64,000 bases of DNA from Cardinalis cardinalis. Lineage: Eukaryota > Chordata > Aves > Passeriformes > Cardinalidae. The translations under genes and the position numbers were made by a program. The stretch spans positions 1,310,033-1,374,032 of the forward strand of contig JACDOX010000030.1 of assembly GCA_014549065.1 (NCBI GenBank), in the 5' to 3' direction. How positions within the stretch are numbered: position 1 is the stretch's first letter; each line of letters starts with the position of its first letter. The notes under the pieces are model-generated. The model saw only the letters and a list, made by a program, of their open reading frames with translations, did not search any database and was not told the origin of the DNA. Below, one piece after another: positions 1-13,559 of this stretch.

Positions 1-3000
1 TTCCTGCAATTCAGAGCCTAGAAACTCTAAATTAAAACAACATTGATGCCATATCCTCTTTCCAAAATGCTTCTCTTCATCCTAACTTTAATGCACATAC
101 TTAGAGAAATCAAAGCAGCAAAATGTCTTTGGCAGGACTCCTTCCCTCTCTTGTGCAGCAGCACCATTCCCGTGTGAGTGACCAGTGTTGGGAAAGGACA
201 GAGCAGAAGGAATGACAGCAGAGCCCTCCAGATTCTGGATACCCTTCCCTTGATGAACCTATGTGTCTCCACTGATACTTTTAAATAAATAAAAATCACA
301 GGAAATCTGTTGGAACAAGTTTTTGTTTTGTGAGTGTTGTACCTCAACACTTAACAGCAAATCAGCCAATGGTAACCAGCACAAAAGTCATGATCCAAAT
401 CCTATCCTACACACTTGGATCCATCACACTCACTATTGCAGCATGGTCAGGACACTGCTTTCCTAAAGCAGCCTGTCAGAAGCTCTTCCCAGCCTGCAGA
501 GACTCAGCCATGCTGGTACACAGCATGCACAGCTCATCCCACAAACCAGCCCTTCCCAAATATTGCTCAGCATTTCTGTGAGCATCCCACGCACGTGGAA
601 ATGGGAATCTTTTACTCAGCTCTGTCTGACCACCAACTGAAAGAGCTGCTTTCCCACCACAAAGCCTAGGCATTTCCTAGGACTGAAACACCAAATACTT
701 ATCAGGGAGCTCAACAGCTCTCAAACACGAAGGACTGAGGTCAGGATCCCAGCTCTGAATCTGAAGGGTTGAATAAACTTTCTGGGTTTTTTGCTTTTCA
801 AAATCTTCCAGAATATCTTGATTTGTGGCATCACTTGCNTTCCTTGAACAGCTGTGTTCTACACATCTGCAAGCCCGAAAGATTTTTTCACTTACATCTT
901 TTACTGTGAATTTAAGAATTACAGCTGAACTTTTAGGAAGTTCCTGAAAGGTGACATGGTTCTGTGGAGCTGGCAAACACAGATGGACCCTTGTTCTGCA
1001 NAAAAGGGTCCATGTGGAGAAGGCTTAAACTGAGGAGGCAGCAGAGTTGTTTTGTTGGAAAATATGAGGCTNGTGACCTGGAACAACTGAAGAGGAGTGC
1101 AAGGGCCAAGTACACAGAATATTTGCAAAGCATGTGGAAAAATGAGATTTCCCTTGACTACATCAGTAATGAAGATCTTGTAAAATCTCACAGCCATCTC
1201 CTGACCCATCTCCTATTTCTGGAGCTGTCAAAGTTGGTGTGATTTAAATTTATTCAGAAAAAGTACATACCAAAACTACTGGCACTGAAAAAAACATAAA
1301 AGGAATTTTAGATTCTCTGCAACTCATAGAGGTGGTGAGTAATACTCTCCTATAATAAGCAATGAGGAGTTTTTCTATCAATGTGTTGAAAGCTGCACAC
1401 AAAGAAAAAAATGGATATAAGATGACACATCCTTAAAACACAGGATAGAATTTAGGGAGGATATGTCAAATCTCTGTATGGTCACATAAATATTTCTCAG
1501 GTATATTTTAAATGTAGTTTAGATTGTTTATATGCAAACATTCATTCTGTCTTGGGGGTTGTGGATGTACTAGAGAATACCTGTGATTTTATACTTATAC
1601 TACACATAAAACTGTTATTTATACCACCCATAGCACAGATGTGTTGAGGAGATTACTTTCTGCTTTCTTCATTATTTTTAAGATTAAAATCTTAAACAAC
1701 CTTAAACAGTGACAAGTCTTATAGCTGATTGCAGTTTTGGAACCAGAATCTTTCTGGCATTTCAACAGTCCAATGAATTGTTTGAAAAAGGACTATTGCT
1801 CCAAACTCAAATCATAANTGGTCTCACTACATACCAAGAACAATTTAAAATCAATCTCCTTTTTCATTTATTTGGGAAATTAAGTATCCCACAAATTCAC
1901 AGAAAAGCACCTAGAACTGGTATCCTTAAGGGAAATGGCCATNTCTTTTTAGGAAGAGTTTATGATACTGAAAGATTTACCAGCACTGAAAGATAACAAT
2001 AGGAACTACAACACTTAAAAAAAAATATTTACCTGAAACCTAAGTCATTACAGATAGGCACAATGTTAATATGTACAAGTACTTGTCATTGCTGTGACCA
2101 CTTCTGATTCCTGTTTTAGCAGATGACCTGGCTGGACAGTGACAGCAATTACAACTGTTGCCCAAAACTAAATAACACAAGACTGAAATCTATACTTCTT
2201 ATTCATTCTGAAGCTGGTACATAAAACCCCCAAGAGTACTGTNCTTAAATGAAACCATAAATAATTATCTTAAACAACATGGCCAATAACCTACTTGTGT
2301 TTGCTGAGGAAGAAGCACAGAAATCCCTTATCACAATCCTGACCTGGTTTTGTCTTACATTCTCTGACAGCAACAGAAATCATCTGGTTGACAGATGAAA
2401 TGTTGCACATAAAACTTTATGAAGATGGAAATGGTGGCACTGAAGAAGTTGATACTGGATTGGCAGCAGCATATGTGCTATTTAAGAGGAATGTGGCAAG
2501 GGAATAACTCAGGAAAACCTACCAGAAGTGCTGAAGTGAAAAATCTACACAGTTTTTTTCAGATCCTAAATCTCTTATTGCCAGGGATGCCTTTTGCTTT
2601 CTCTGTGTTTTACTGGCAATGTACNTTTCACATTGCATTCAGTACTGGAACATAATGTTAAATGCTTTAACAGAAACACAATTTTTCTAATTGTTATGCC
2701 AACACAGAAATATCTNAGAAATGGGAGAGGCCAGAAGTAGGAAGGGACCAATCTCCTCACAAGCACAAGGCCTCCCAGAGTCTGTTCTAGAAGCTGACAC
2801 ATGGTGCTCCAGTGGCAATCAGAAATCACAGGAGAGACTGTGTGGTGTAACACTCATATCTGAGCTCTACAGCCTATTCTTCCAAACAGGGTTATTCCCC
2901 AAAAAGGCAAACACAAACCCCCAAGAGAAATATCACTACTTTTCCCTGAATCTGTGACTATTTGTGCCTGTAGAGGATAACAACCAATGTCCTCTTCATT

Positions 3001-3216
3001 CACAACTTCCTATACCTCCTACCACACATTTACTACTCAGGCAGTGATACAGAGAATCTCCCCTCAATGCTGAGCCCAGGAGCTAGTTTGAAATTGTTAT
3101 TTGTGCACTTTCCATTCTAACATATGACAGGATTACACATTATGAGTTCCATAAATCAAGACAATAATCCCACACCAGATTATTAACCGGATTTTTCCTA
3201 GCCCTCCTGTACCCAC
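1..3216 (-). other. ERC1: ERC1 intron, downstream of the third exon (partial)
   Basis: This is intronic sequence 3' of the exon at 3217-3361. It begins on the minus strand with gtgggtacaggaggg, a donor followed by G-rich sequence of the kind that can aid splicing. I see no recognisable gene, CR1 or LTR here. Short open frames occur on both strands, for example 677-976 minus and 964-1242 plus, but they lack family resemblance and splice support. The only compact structure noticed is a small perfect hairpin at 983-1013. Confidence 0.8.
983..1013. repeat. short perfect inverted repeat (10-bp arms)
   Basis: atggaccctt at 983-992 is mirrored by aagggtccat at 1004-1013, with an 11-nt loop that contains one N. 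It lies in intron and no function is implied. Ten-base arms at this spacing can occur by chance. Confidence 0.5.
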
Positions 3217-3361
3217 CTGCTGCTTGAGCTGCTGCACAAGACGATCCTTCTCCCGTTTCAGTGCAGCCACCTCATCCTGAGTCTTCTTCTTAGAGGATGA
3301 GAGCTCTAGCAGAGCAATATTGGCATCTTTTTCACTAATGGCAGCAAGAAGGGCTTCTTGT
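3217..3361 (-). CDS. ERC1: ERC1 (ELKS/CAST) internal coding exon, third of three
   Basis: This 145-nt exon starts with one base that completes the Lys codon of the previous exon, then encodes 48 residues beginning QEALLAAISEKDANIALLEL and ending REKDRLVQQLKQQ. The acceptor is gggtttttttcag and the donor is CAG followed by gtgggt, at phase 0. The SEKDANIALLELSSSKKK motif is highly characteristic of the ELKS/CAST family, and SSSKKKTQDEVAALKREKDR matches ERC1 rather than ERC2 as I remember them; Asp in TQDEV would be a conservative change from the Glu I recall in mammals. In the full protein this region precedes the QNRMKLMADNYEDD-type linker, which must lie left of the window. The exon forms a frame-coupled pair with 46510-46670: 161+145 = 306 nt, or 102 codons. 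A longer open frame (3133-3534) simply reads through both splice sites. Confidence 0.93.
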
Positions 3362-5065
3362 CTGAAAAAAACCCAAATGAATTGCATTATTATCCTGCAA
3401 AACTTAGAGGACTCCTCTACAAAGATTTGAGCATACCATAAATGTTGTACCAGTGTGCAACTCTGAAAAGCAGTAATAAATATTTTTGTCTGGGCTACAT
3501 CTCTGTTGGTGGAACAGCAAGTCAAGACACACACACCTCCCTGTAAACAACTGTGCTGATACCAAACTGCAGCTTACAGGGTAAGAAAAACACATTATGT
3601 TCTTCCTCTGCACTCGCCTTCTCAGTTTTTAACAACTACCATTCATTATTACTTTGGCTGAACNTTTTCCCATGCTCTTTCCCTGTAGCAGAAAACTCAT
3701 ACAAATAGAATTCAGAAACATTTTATACATACTGGGAGGAAAGGAGACAAAGATAACCACCCTGACAGTTAAACAGCACTTCTCAAAGGAAGCCAAAGGA
3801 CTGATTATGTTAGGGAAAGCAACCTCTTTGTCCTTCCACCTTAATTCTCATCTTTAGCTGGTGATGTGCAACAGGATTTCAAAGAAAACCTTGGTCTTCT
3901 TGCCCAGTAGTGTTGGCTTGCCTCACCTCTCNTCACCTTGCAAAGAAGGCATAAAATGAGGTCCTGAATGCGTGGTGGTGTGAAAGATGGCATCGTGCAG
4001 GAGTGATGATGAAAGACAAACCCAACATGACANATTTCTTATCTACACTTCATCTAAAAACAAAATTGCAAATGCACCTAAAGTTTTGCTGCAGCACTCA
4101 ATATCAAGAAGTTTATTATCAGAATCCCAATTTAAGCCACTGTCTCAAAAAAGTGGAAGAAATCACGTATTTCAAGAGGAAAAGGTGCATTTCAACAGAC
4201 AAAACTGTTCACCATCTGACAGGACAGTGGACTACACAATGGACTTTCTGTGGGTGGAATTTCTCTCTGGGTTTACACAGGTGTTTCTTGTACAGTCCAA
4301 GAGAGTTAGCTTGCTTTAAATGAAATACCAGCATATCAAAAATCTCACAGATCCAGTGTAGAGAGTACTTGGGTCCTGCCTAGATCATATCTAGAAAAAC
4401 ACTATTGCTTCCCTTTCAAAATGTAATACCACAAAGTAAAGTAAATTTTTTAAGATACATTAGAATAATCATAAAGTATTCTAAATACATTTGTGCTATG
4501 AAGAAATACAAATATTCTGGTGACTTAATGGAGGCAGAGTATAGGAAAGCAAAAGGTGCACATCAGATTCCCAGATGTCAATACTGTAGGTGTGGGAACA
4601 ATGGGTAATGGGCATGTTATTATTGCCATTTTGTTTCTGCTGCTTTTGTTTTATGGAAAAGNATCCAGTTTTGGATGTCTGCCTGAAATATGAAAAATAC
4701 CAATAGGGNGAAGTGACAGAACATGATCCATGACCTCTGCTTTTTTCCAGCTATCGGTATCCTGGGAAAGACAGGCTGGCTTGGAGCTCTGGTCATTTTC
4801 ACTTTCTTTAGAGTAATCTGTTTTGATTATAAAGAAACACTTATTCTTTTAATAGTAAGCCCACAATCCTTGCTGATGATTCAGGACCAGAGCCAAGAAT
4901 ATCTCCGTAACTCTATCTGTGGAGCCATTACTCTGGTATGGAAATTGGAGGTGCCTCAAATAGCATGTAAGCCATACACCTTCTGCAATCAAATCCTTTC
5001 TGCCCATCTCTGCTTCTTAAGTGAAAACCCCAAGGCCAGGAAAATGAGATATGGATACCAGTCCA

Positions 5066-5080
5066 TTTTTTTTTTTTTTT
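5066..5080. repeat. poly-T run, 15 bases
   Basis: Fifteen T residues lie just left of LTR copy 1. They are followed by cctgaaaaatctttgcca, which resembles the LTR's own 5' region (see findings). Confidence 0.9.
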
Positions 5081-5097
5081 CCTGAAAAATCTTTGCC

Positions 5098-5103
5098 ACC
5101 ATG
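5098..5103. repeat. target-site duplication of LTR copy 1, left
   Basis: accatg immediately precedes the TG of the LTR and is identical to 5643-5648 immediately after the terminal CA. Confidence 0.85.
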
Positions 5104-5642
5104 TGTCACTGTCATATTTTCTGAAAAATCCCTTTGCCAGGATTTCTTCTCCTGGGAAGCTGAGAAGCCTCAGAGAAGAATAAAAACAATAATTACCTCA
5201 TTTTGCTTCTCCTGTGTTTTGCTACTTTGAAATGTAGTTCAGAGATTGTTTATCCAACAGGTGGTTGTTTGATTGGTTTCATGTGAATTGTTTTAACTTA
5301 ATAACCAAACACCATCCAGCTGTGTCAAGACTGTAGAAGCAGTCACGAGTTTTTTATTAATATCTCCTTAAGCCTTCTGTAAATATCCTTTCTCTATTCT
5401 TTAGTATAGTTTTATTATATTATATTATATTATATTATATTATATTATATTATATTATATTATATTATATTATATTATATTATATTATATTATATTATAT
5501 TATATTATATTATATTATATTATATTATATTATATTATATTATTATTATATTATATCAAAAAATAAGAAATTAGCCTTCTAAGAACAGAGAGTTAGATTC
5601 ATTATTTCCTTCCTGCCATAGGGAACCCTGAAAAATGCCACA
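5104..5642 (+). mobile_element. solo LTR of an avian endogenous retrovirus, copy 1
   Basis: The element starts TGTCACTGTCATATTTTCTG, ends TGCCACA and is flanked by a perfect 6-bp direct repeat, accatg, at 5098-5103 and 5643-5648. The TG...CA ends, the exact target duplication and the lack of retroviral coding sequence mark a solo LTR, left when two LTRs recombine. It aligns along its length with the second copy at 47500-47927, sharing the block around ttttgctactttg, gagtcacgag-type sequence and the block ttagccttctaag. I recognise the family as common in passerine genomes, which is memory and not a search. The polyadenylation-like signal is degraded to AATAAG (5562-5567). The element is longer than copy 2 because of an internal TTATA array. 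A 6-bp duplication is typical of ERVK/beta-like elements. Confidence 0.85.
5412..5556. repeat. TTATA pentanucleotide microsatellite inside LTR copy 1
   Basis: This is an array of roughly 28 period-5 units of TATAT/TTATA, uninterrupted to about 5542, then one unit shortened by two bases and a few more units. It sits where the homologous LTR at 47500-47927 has only degenerate agtatagttt steps and ttaatatatt. The array therefore expanded from LTR sequence rather than being inserted as a unit. Its length in the assembly may be inaccurate, as with any long perfect array. Confidence 0.95.
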
Positions 5643-5648
5643 ACCATG
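5643..5648. repeat. target-site duplication of LTR copy 1, right
   Basis: accatg immediately follows the terminal CA of the LTR and matches 5098-5103. Confidence 0.85.
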
Positions 5649-8600
5649 TCTTAGGAAAGAATTTCCTACTGGTCAAAACTTCAGTGTTGTGCTGTGAGAT
5701 GAGGGTGCTGGTCAAGAAGTGGAGTGAAAGCCACTGTGGCTGATTGTTTTCTGGAACTGAAACAAAGTGAAGCTTGAACANAAGTAAGGAAAATACCCTG
5801 TGGTAAGTGCATTGTGGCTGCATTTTTTANTTTAGCAAGGCAAACATAAACTGCTCCACGTGGGAGAGGTGCAGGTGTCACTGTCAGCTCTGCTGGAAGG
5901 GACATGTCTGTAGTGGCAAGCTATTGCTCTCAGTGGAGCTTGCAACTGCCAAATGATTCCACGACAATAAAAAGGGAAAGACAAGGTTTCTGATTGCAGA
6001 CCATTACAAAAGTGATTTATTTCCCTTCCTGAGAGCTTTATCCCCAGGGAGGCCAGAGGAACTTGCTGTGAGACAGAAGATGCGGCAAGAAGGAGAAAAT
6101 GAGCTGCTGTGTGCATGGTGGTGGCAGCACCTGAACAAACCTGTCCATCAGCAGTGCTGCAGTCAGTCCTGGAGGCTCAGGCACTGCCACAGGCTCGGCT
6201 TCTTCAGCAAAATGCTCCTCCTCAGGTCACAACTTTGGAGGTCCTGAAAAGTTCTCACAAGCNGGCAAAACATGCTGCACAACCCAAGGATGCTGATCTT
6301 TTCAAAAGCTGGCTGGGGCCAGAGTCACTGAGCAGACACAGTTCACTTAAGTTAATTCAGGTATTTCAGATGCTAGTACTGGTGTAGCTGTGCCAACATC
6401 AACTCAGCAAGGGCAAGCTGCCTATTTATCTCTGCACTGCAGCAGGGTCTGCAGCCTGAACTGAGCTGTACACAGATCACAAGAGGTGAGCAGACTCTGT
6501 AACAGACTGAANACTACCAAAGGAAACCTGAGGTGGCAACAGTGCAGAAAAATCTACTGAAAACAGGTTCAAGTTTTACTCCAAAACAGACAAAAAAAGG
6601 AGATTAATTTTTTCCTTCTATTTACACTGAAGCCTTTGACTGAATGTAGATCATTATCAATATAGACTGGAGTGGTATCAAGACCAGTAGGTTTAATTCT
6701 TAATGGTAGATATAATCTCAAGATCAATATCATAATTTGCTCTGTTTGTAGTCTTCAAGAAATAATGCAAAGAAAGATGGGCTTGCCTTTTTAGAATAGA
6801 TGACTACAGAATAGTTACAGGCCAGTAGAGCAGAGAGATTTGACAACATACACAAAGAATAGTGTGCAAATGCATGTCTCCTTCAACTCTTGAACACAAA
6901 TGTCTGATTTGGGNAAGATAACTGGGCAACAGTGTACTATTACACTGCTACTAATTACTAAAATTAATAGAATCAAGCTGTCTTCAAATGGGTTTCTATG
7001 GCACTNGGTTTCAGATGACTACATAATTCCTTCACAGCCCTTTCCCAATAAAGAATCCTTTTGGTAAAACACAAGAGGAGGTGAACTTTAAAAAGCAGTT
7101 TTGTACTTTGCAGTACTGTTCCCAGGGTCATAGCACTGGAATATTTATCAGCTGTATAATTAGAAAGAATAACAGGCTGCAAACAGTGCTGAATTAATGA
7201 TGCTTCAAAACATGAAAACTATACATATTCATTAAAAGAATATGCTTACATATGTCAGGGAGAACACTTATTCCATATAGAGATGTTATAAATACGTTGT
7301 TCTATAAAATTTTATTTCAAATTATGAAATTTCTTCCTATCTGGAGTATTTCTGAATGTGTGTATGAGATAATATGAAAGAAATATTGATAGCAGCAGCT
7401 TTGATTTTGATGTCATGGAAGAACTGGGATTATTCCATCAGCCCTAGTTGTATTATAGGATCAAATCTCTTTTCCTTCTGACTGGCATTAAACTAAAGCA
7501 TTTCAAAGAGTGACACAAATTTGAAGAGCTCGGGTAGCTACAAGCTCACAGCAATCTGATCAGTTCCTTCAACAGAGACTGTTGCACTCCTGTGAACCAT
7601 GATTAAGTTGCCAGCATTTTCATCCTTGCATATTAAGATGAATTATAATTATGGCTGTTGTGCCTTTAGTACACAAGGAAAGATTCTCCTGTTCCATGAG
7701 CTGTTTACTCATGGTAAGGGCATCACTCACCAAAGAATGACAGAGGTGCCACTTGTACAGGACTTGNTTTGGTTGTCTGATTTTTGTCCACTGCATTTAC
7801 TCCAAGCCTACAAAAAATGCTGCTAAAAGCTTTTAATGCTTTCCTATCAGAGACATTTGTAAGACTTACCCTGGTGAATCACCATCACAATAGGAACTGT
7901 ATTATTTGCATATGAATTAAAAACCCTCCCGTGATGTGACAACAACAGAAAGAACTTGGAGAGATTCAGATACAGCACTGCAGTGTTGTGAGAGCCAGAC
8001 AGACAGGCAGCAGCTTAGAGCATAAAAGCANTGGGATATGGCCTTCAGTAATTTCATGAGTTTAGCAGAATGGCAGGGCTTGGGTGGGTCACACTCAATA
8101 AACTCTTAAAAAGTAATTAGGAGTACAACACACCAAACTGCAGATTCAATGGGCCAGATGCCCTGGCTCCATCGTCCTCTCCATCATAAACTGTGTCNAC
8201 CACTACAGCAGTACTTCTGAACCCCACATTCTTTCCCACTTTTATTTTTTTTCTGGTTATAGAACATCTTCAGAAAATTAAGAAACTCTGACTCCCAGTA
8301 CCTCACAGGGAGGAGACAGTCCTTGCAGAGCTCTGGGTATCAAGATTTGGTTCCTAAAAGTAACCTTGAAAAAGGCAATTACACNAGTGAATGACATTTC
8401 ACGATGCTAACAGATGAATAACTCACTTAATATGCAACTGCAAAATTCTGCACTGGCTGTAATTTCTGCAGCATTTAAGATGCAGCTTAAGTATCCCAAA
8501 GTGAGCAAACTTTTGTCCAAAAGAAACAGTAGCTACCTCTTACTGCAAGAGAGTGGGGAAAAAAATTTAACTTGGCAATAGGTACTACCTGCTTTTTTTA

Positions 8601-11600
8601 ATTACAGCTGGGAATAATCAAACCTCAGGCTGCATTGAGAATTCAAGCAAACCAAATGAGATAAAAGCAAGAGCTTTTTGTCATGAGCAAATTGAAGCTT
8701 TCTGAATGAACACCTTTCCACTGGTCTCTTCAATGTCATTGCATACACGTGACCACAACTGGAAAACAAGATAAAAATACAAACTCTTGGTGAATACAGT
8801 TGTGTGGTCACAAAAGGGATGTCCCTTTAATTTTCCATTATAAGAATGGCGTGATAATAATCAATGTGAATTCCATGANACAGGAAGCATTACCACTTGT
8901 ACTGCCCTTGTTTAAAAAAAAAAGACACTGATAATATATTTAGACTCTCCTACACATATTTTCTCTAACATCCCAATTGTCTAGAATCACAGAACTCCTT
9001 ACTAGGATTGATAAGCAGTGCTTTTAAAAAAGTCCTTTCCCTCAACATGTTTGATAAAATCACAAGCAGTCCTATAAATATTTTATATTACCTTTCCCAT
9101 CAATGTTTTAGCCCTTCTTGTACTTAAAGCTCTCCATCTTAATTTTATCCCTTTGGCACCAGAGGTAAAAATTTGCAATTCCTAGTCCTGCTTATGTCTC
9201 AGCACTCAGAATTGCAGTGCAGCCTTAGACTGTGTCTGCCAGCATATCTAGAAAAAAAATCGAACACTTTTACAGAGAAGTTTCAAACCCACTACTAATT
9301 TCCTGAGCTATTTTTATTGATGAATACCTCAGTGAAAAGCTGGCTGCTGCATGTCACAGCTGCTAAACTNAGAGCCCATCAGCCTTCCCTGGGTGCCTGC
9401 GAAGAGAGCAAGTTCCCCAAGATGGCACATTGCAGAAGGAACTTTCAACCCTGTCACCTGATGTTATGGGAGATTTGTCCCCTATGAAGGGTAGAATTTT
9501 TTTGAAGATAACCTTCCTTGCTTTAGAAACCTTCAGTGCAGAATGTGGATGAGAGACAGCAGTACTTACAAGGCTCTTGAGCTCCCCAGAGTTGGCTTTT
9601 CTGAGAAGGAAGTCCTGAAACTGGCGTTCGTTCTTCATCTGCAGTTTAACAGCAGTGCAGACAGAGCACAAACTCAAGGCATATTTTTCACCCAGGCAGC
9701 AGAGGCCACCAGAATACATCCACCAGCTTTTGAAAACTGACCTTTATAAGAAAGGCAGCTCCAATTTCTTTTCCTGGGACACGGTCAAGTTCAGGTTGAG
9801 CTCTAGCTTAGCATGTGGTTTCACAATCGGCTTAAGCTGACACAAGACAGGCTCTTGTGGCAAGAGATGGTCCTGCCCTCCCATTTCCAGGTNCCTGCCC
9901 CTCCACTGGCTGTGTATCCCTGCAGCCTGAGGAGCCAGTCAAAAGCCTGAATAAACACGAGGAACCCAGATCTGACCGCAGGTTCCTCACCCCTGGAGGA
10001 ACTGCCCAGCTGCAGCTCCTCCTGACACCGTGACAGCGACAAACCCTTCACTGCCACAGCCAGCACTGCCAAAACANAAGAATGGAAAATGAATCATGGA
10101 ATTCACACTGATTACAACATATCAAACAACCACAATTACTACAGTGAAAACAATTGNCTTGATGTCTTTGTGAATCTGGCCCGGGTTGAAAGACGGTAGA
10201 AAGAAATTTCAGCTTTATCANTCAAACTTTGACAGCAATACTGCAATCTTACTGTGGTTTCTGATCATGTGAAAAACTCTAGCCATGATTTATTTATTTC
10301 ATTTAGTGAAATATTCATTATTTATTTCATTTCATTTAAGTTTCATTTTAGTGAAAAACATTAGTCATGATTTATAACACAGCTGTTTTAAGAAAATTAT
10401 CCAGTCTTTATACTCAAATCAAACAGACTGAGCATCTACCTCCTTGCTAAATGACTACCATGTCATTTCTGGTGAGTATAATTCATCTCACTTCTGCATC
10501 TCTGTCATTTCCATGGCTGACATTCTGACAGGTGATCACACCTGCCTTCCTCTATATTTTATCAACTCACTGGAAAACAAGGCAAAGGCATTAACTTAGT
10601 TTTGGAACTATTATTTCACACTACCCCTATTCTCAGTGCATTGTGGTTCNACTTCTTTTCCTGATCTTTTTGTAGCAGTGGCTAAAGAATATTTATTATT
10701 TATTTTTATTTCTTTTGGGAGGTCTCATTCAGCACGAGTTTTCATAATTCTCACTTTATTCCTACAATTTCTGCTTTCCCTAAATGTCTCTTTCTCTTGA
10801 CCAATTTTTAGGCTGCTGCCAATTCCCTTTTTGGATACAGATACACAGCTTTGTAACTTTCTTAAACTTTTCCCCTTTTGTTTGGGATGCAAAGATCTTA
10901 TAGTTTTGGACTTTTGATTTAAATAAATGCTCTACTTCTTCTACATGAACCTCCTGTGTTCTTCTGACCAATTCACTTGCTATGTAGTACTCTCCATTCT
11001 TCAGTCTATTAATTTGAAATGGAATACTTCACTTTTCTAGCATAGTTTTTTTTCTTTGAATATAGGCTTTATCAATTTGTGATCACTACAGCTGAAGTCA
11101 GTTTTGGTGATGATTTCTTCTCTAGTGTCATCACTACTTATTACAATCCTGAAGTCTCACACCATTACATCTTGGTGATCTAGTCATTATTAAGTTCACA
11201 AGGCAGGCAGTTTCTCTGATTTGTATCCAATAAATGGATACATCTGACAAAAGCACATTTCTCCATTATTACTTACATTTAACACAATATTATACCTAAA
11301 ATCCATAGCAGGATATCATCCACTCTTTGTGTAACTTTTATGATCCTGACATTATTTTGACTCAAAGTAATGCTATAATTTATACTCTTTTTTATTTCCT
11401 CAAAACCTCCATTATAATTAATATACAAGACCATTACTTNCATTTTTAGCTTTCCTGAACAACTCGTACCCACACTTTAGCTCCAAATATTAATCTATTT
11501 CTCACTAATTGCTGTTATCCCTGTGACATCCAGTTTCATGTTACATACCAGATGTGTGCAGCTACTTCAGTTTGTTCTTTTACAAACATCTAAATATTCT

Positions 11601-13559
11601 TACATGTGTAGCATTTCAACACATTTTCTCATCAGAGCTATGGATTGCTTTCATTATTTATTGCCTATCTGAGTACCAACCTGGATGTGCCTTGCCTANC
11701 TTCCTACTCCTTCTCTGAGGGTTCTTTTGTACACTTGCTCAAGCTTCTTTTCCAGAACCACTTTGTCTGATTTCTAAAAATAATTATTTTCTTCAAGGTC
11801 ATACCTTTTTATATTCATTCTGCAAATGATCTATTTGGGTTTTGGTGGTAGTAACAACAGCAGCACGAATGCTGATCTCTGTTCCCTCCTAACCCTAATT
11901 ATACCTCTATTTCAGTCTTTTCTGGTTGCTGCTGCTGCCCAGGAAAGGGATTAAAAAGGAGCACAAGAAATGCCAAGTGTCTGGATAAGGACAGGAATAG
12001 CAGCATCAGGGGAGAAAGAGGCTGGAAGCAGTTTCATTAAACACTGAGGCATCACTTTGCCTCCTGCTCCTGGTAGCTCCAATGGCTGCTCCTTAAGTAG
12101 TGCCAAAAAAAAGTGTTTCTAAGCAAGCAGGAGCTGTTGAAAGGGTTGAGGACAGAAATGGAGCAGGTGTCAGGGGNTATGGATAAAATTTGGATATATT
12201 TAGTTCTGTAATTGCAGCAGAAGGGGCCTGAGAGGTTTCATTTAATTTCCTTTTTCAGATCCGGGTCTGAAAGCAGGTGTAGCTACTTGCAGTCCCTGAG
12301 TGCAGATTTGTTTGAAAGGGCACTACAGCATTTTCTNATGAGTTTTGAAGATAAATTCCCAGATGCTCGAAGCAACTGGCATTCTACAGTAACTAGGGAG
12401 CATCCTACCACCTTCCTTTCTGTTTTTACCTCTATCCAGTGCCCGTTCCTCACAAGATGAAACCAGAGCTGCATGCAGTAAAAAGTTTAGGAGACTGAGC
12501 ATGTGTACTCTGCTCCAGAACAAGCACTGTTAAGCCTGACCTAAACCATGCAAACAGACCTTTGACAATCCTTTATCAGATCCCTGCTAAGCACAGTAAT
12601 GATACACTCCAACTCAAAGCCTTTTTCATGTACAGATCTNAAGAGTTTCACTGAAATAAAGAGAAGCTCAACCATCTCAAAGCAAGCTGTTACTGCCTGT
12701 TTGGTAATGAGACACAAATATGGGAACCTTAAGCAACACACACACAAAGTGAGAGAGCAAGTCACTCCTATGTGAGGACATTAGAAAATTCTCAATTTAG
12801 CACATTCTAGCAACCAACACCTTTCCAAGTGAACAAATCTGAAGCTGTGTTTATGCTGTAGTTTGAACAAAAATCCCTCCCAGATTCCCTTACTGAAGAA
12901 ACACGATCACAGCTAAATTTACAGGTGCAGCTCTTAGTGTCTTAGAAAAAGTAATAAACCTCCAAATTTCAAGACTATGAAATAGAGAAAAACAGAATTA
13001 AATCAGCTTGTATCACACAAGAAACTGGCTCTCATGAAAACCTGCCCATACTATAGATAAATGAAAGTTCCCCTATCTTCTTCTTAGTGACATCTAGCTT
13101 ATTTTGGTAAAATTGACCTTTAATTGGTTGTACAATGGTTAGGAATTATCATTTGGTATCTACTTAGTTAAGATACGTAGCAAGGTTAATTTCTTGCAAA
13201 AACAATCTTGTTGAATTTGAAGATGTTTAAATTTTATCTACTTCATAAAAAAAAGAAAGTAAATAAAAAAATAAAGGGGCAGAAAATAACTGCAAGGCAG
13301 GATGAACATGTGTGACATGGGCAACTTTTAATCCTGAAACTATTCTTCAGAAATAGGTATTTTGGACATCAATAAAAATTCTGAGCATTTTCTGAAGAGT
13401 ACAGACTAATGAATTTGCAAGAAAATATCAGGATGCTTCATGAAGAAGAAATATTTCAACAACTGAAAGACCAGCACCAAAGTAAGGTGCTAGATTTTAA
13501 AACTTACAACTGCTAAATGCAAAACATGTAAACAAACAGTGTCAATAGGAATAGAAACA

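Noticed and set aside
3133..3534. 133-codon minus-strand frame read as a single gene
   Set aside because: It reads through the acceptor and donor of the ERC1 exon; only 3217-3361 is coding.
10286..10372. Tandem-looking tttatttcatttagtgaaa motifs
   Set aside because: These are imperfect AT-rich slippage, too degenerate to call a defined repeat unit.
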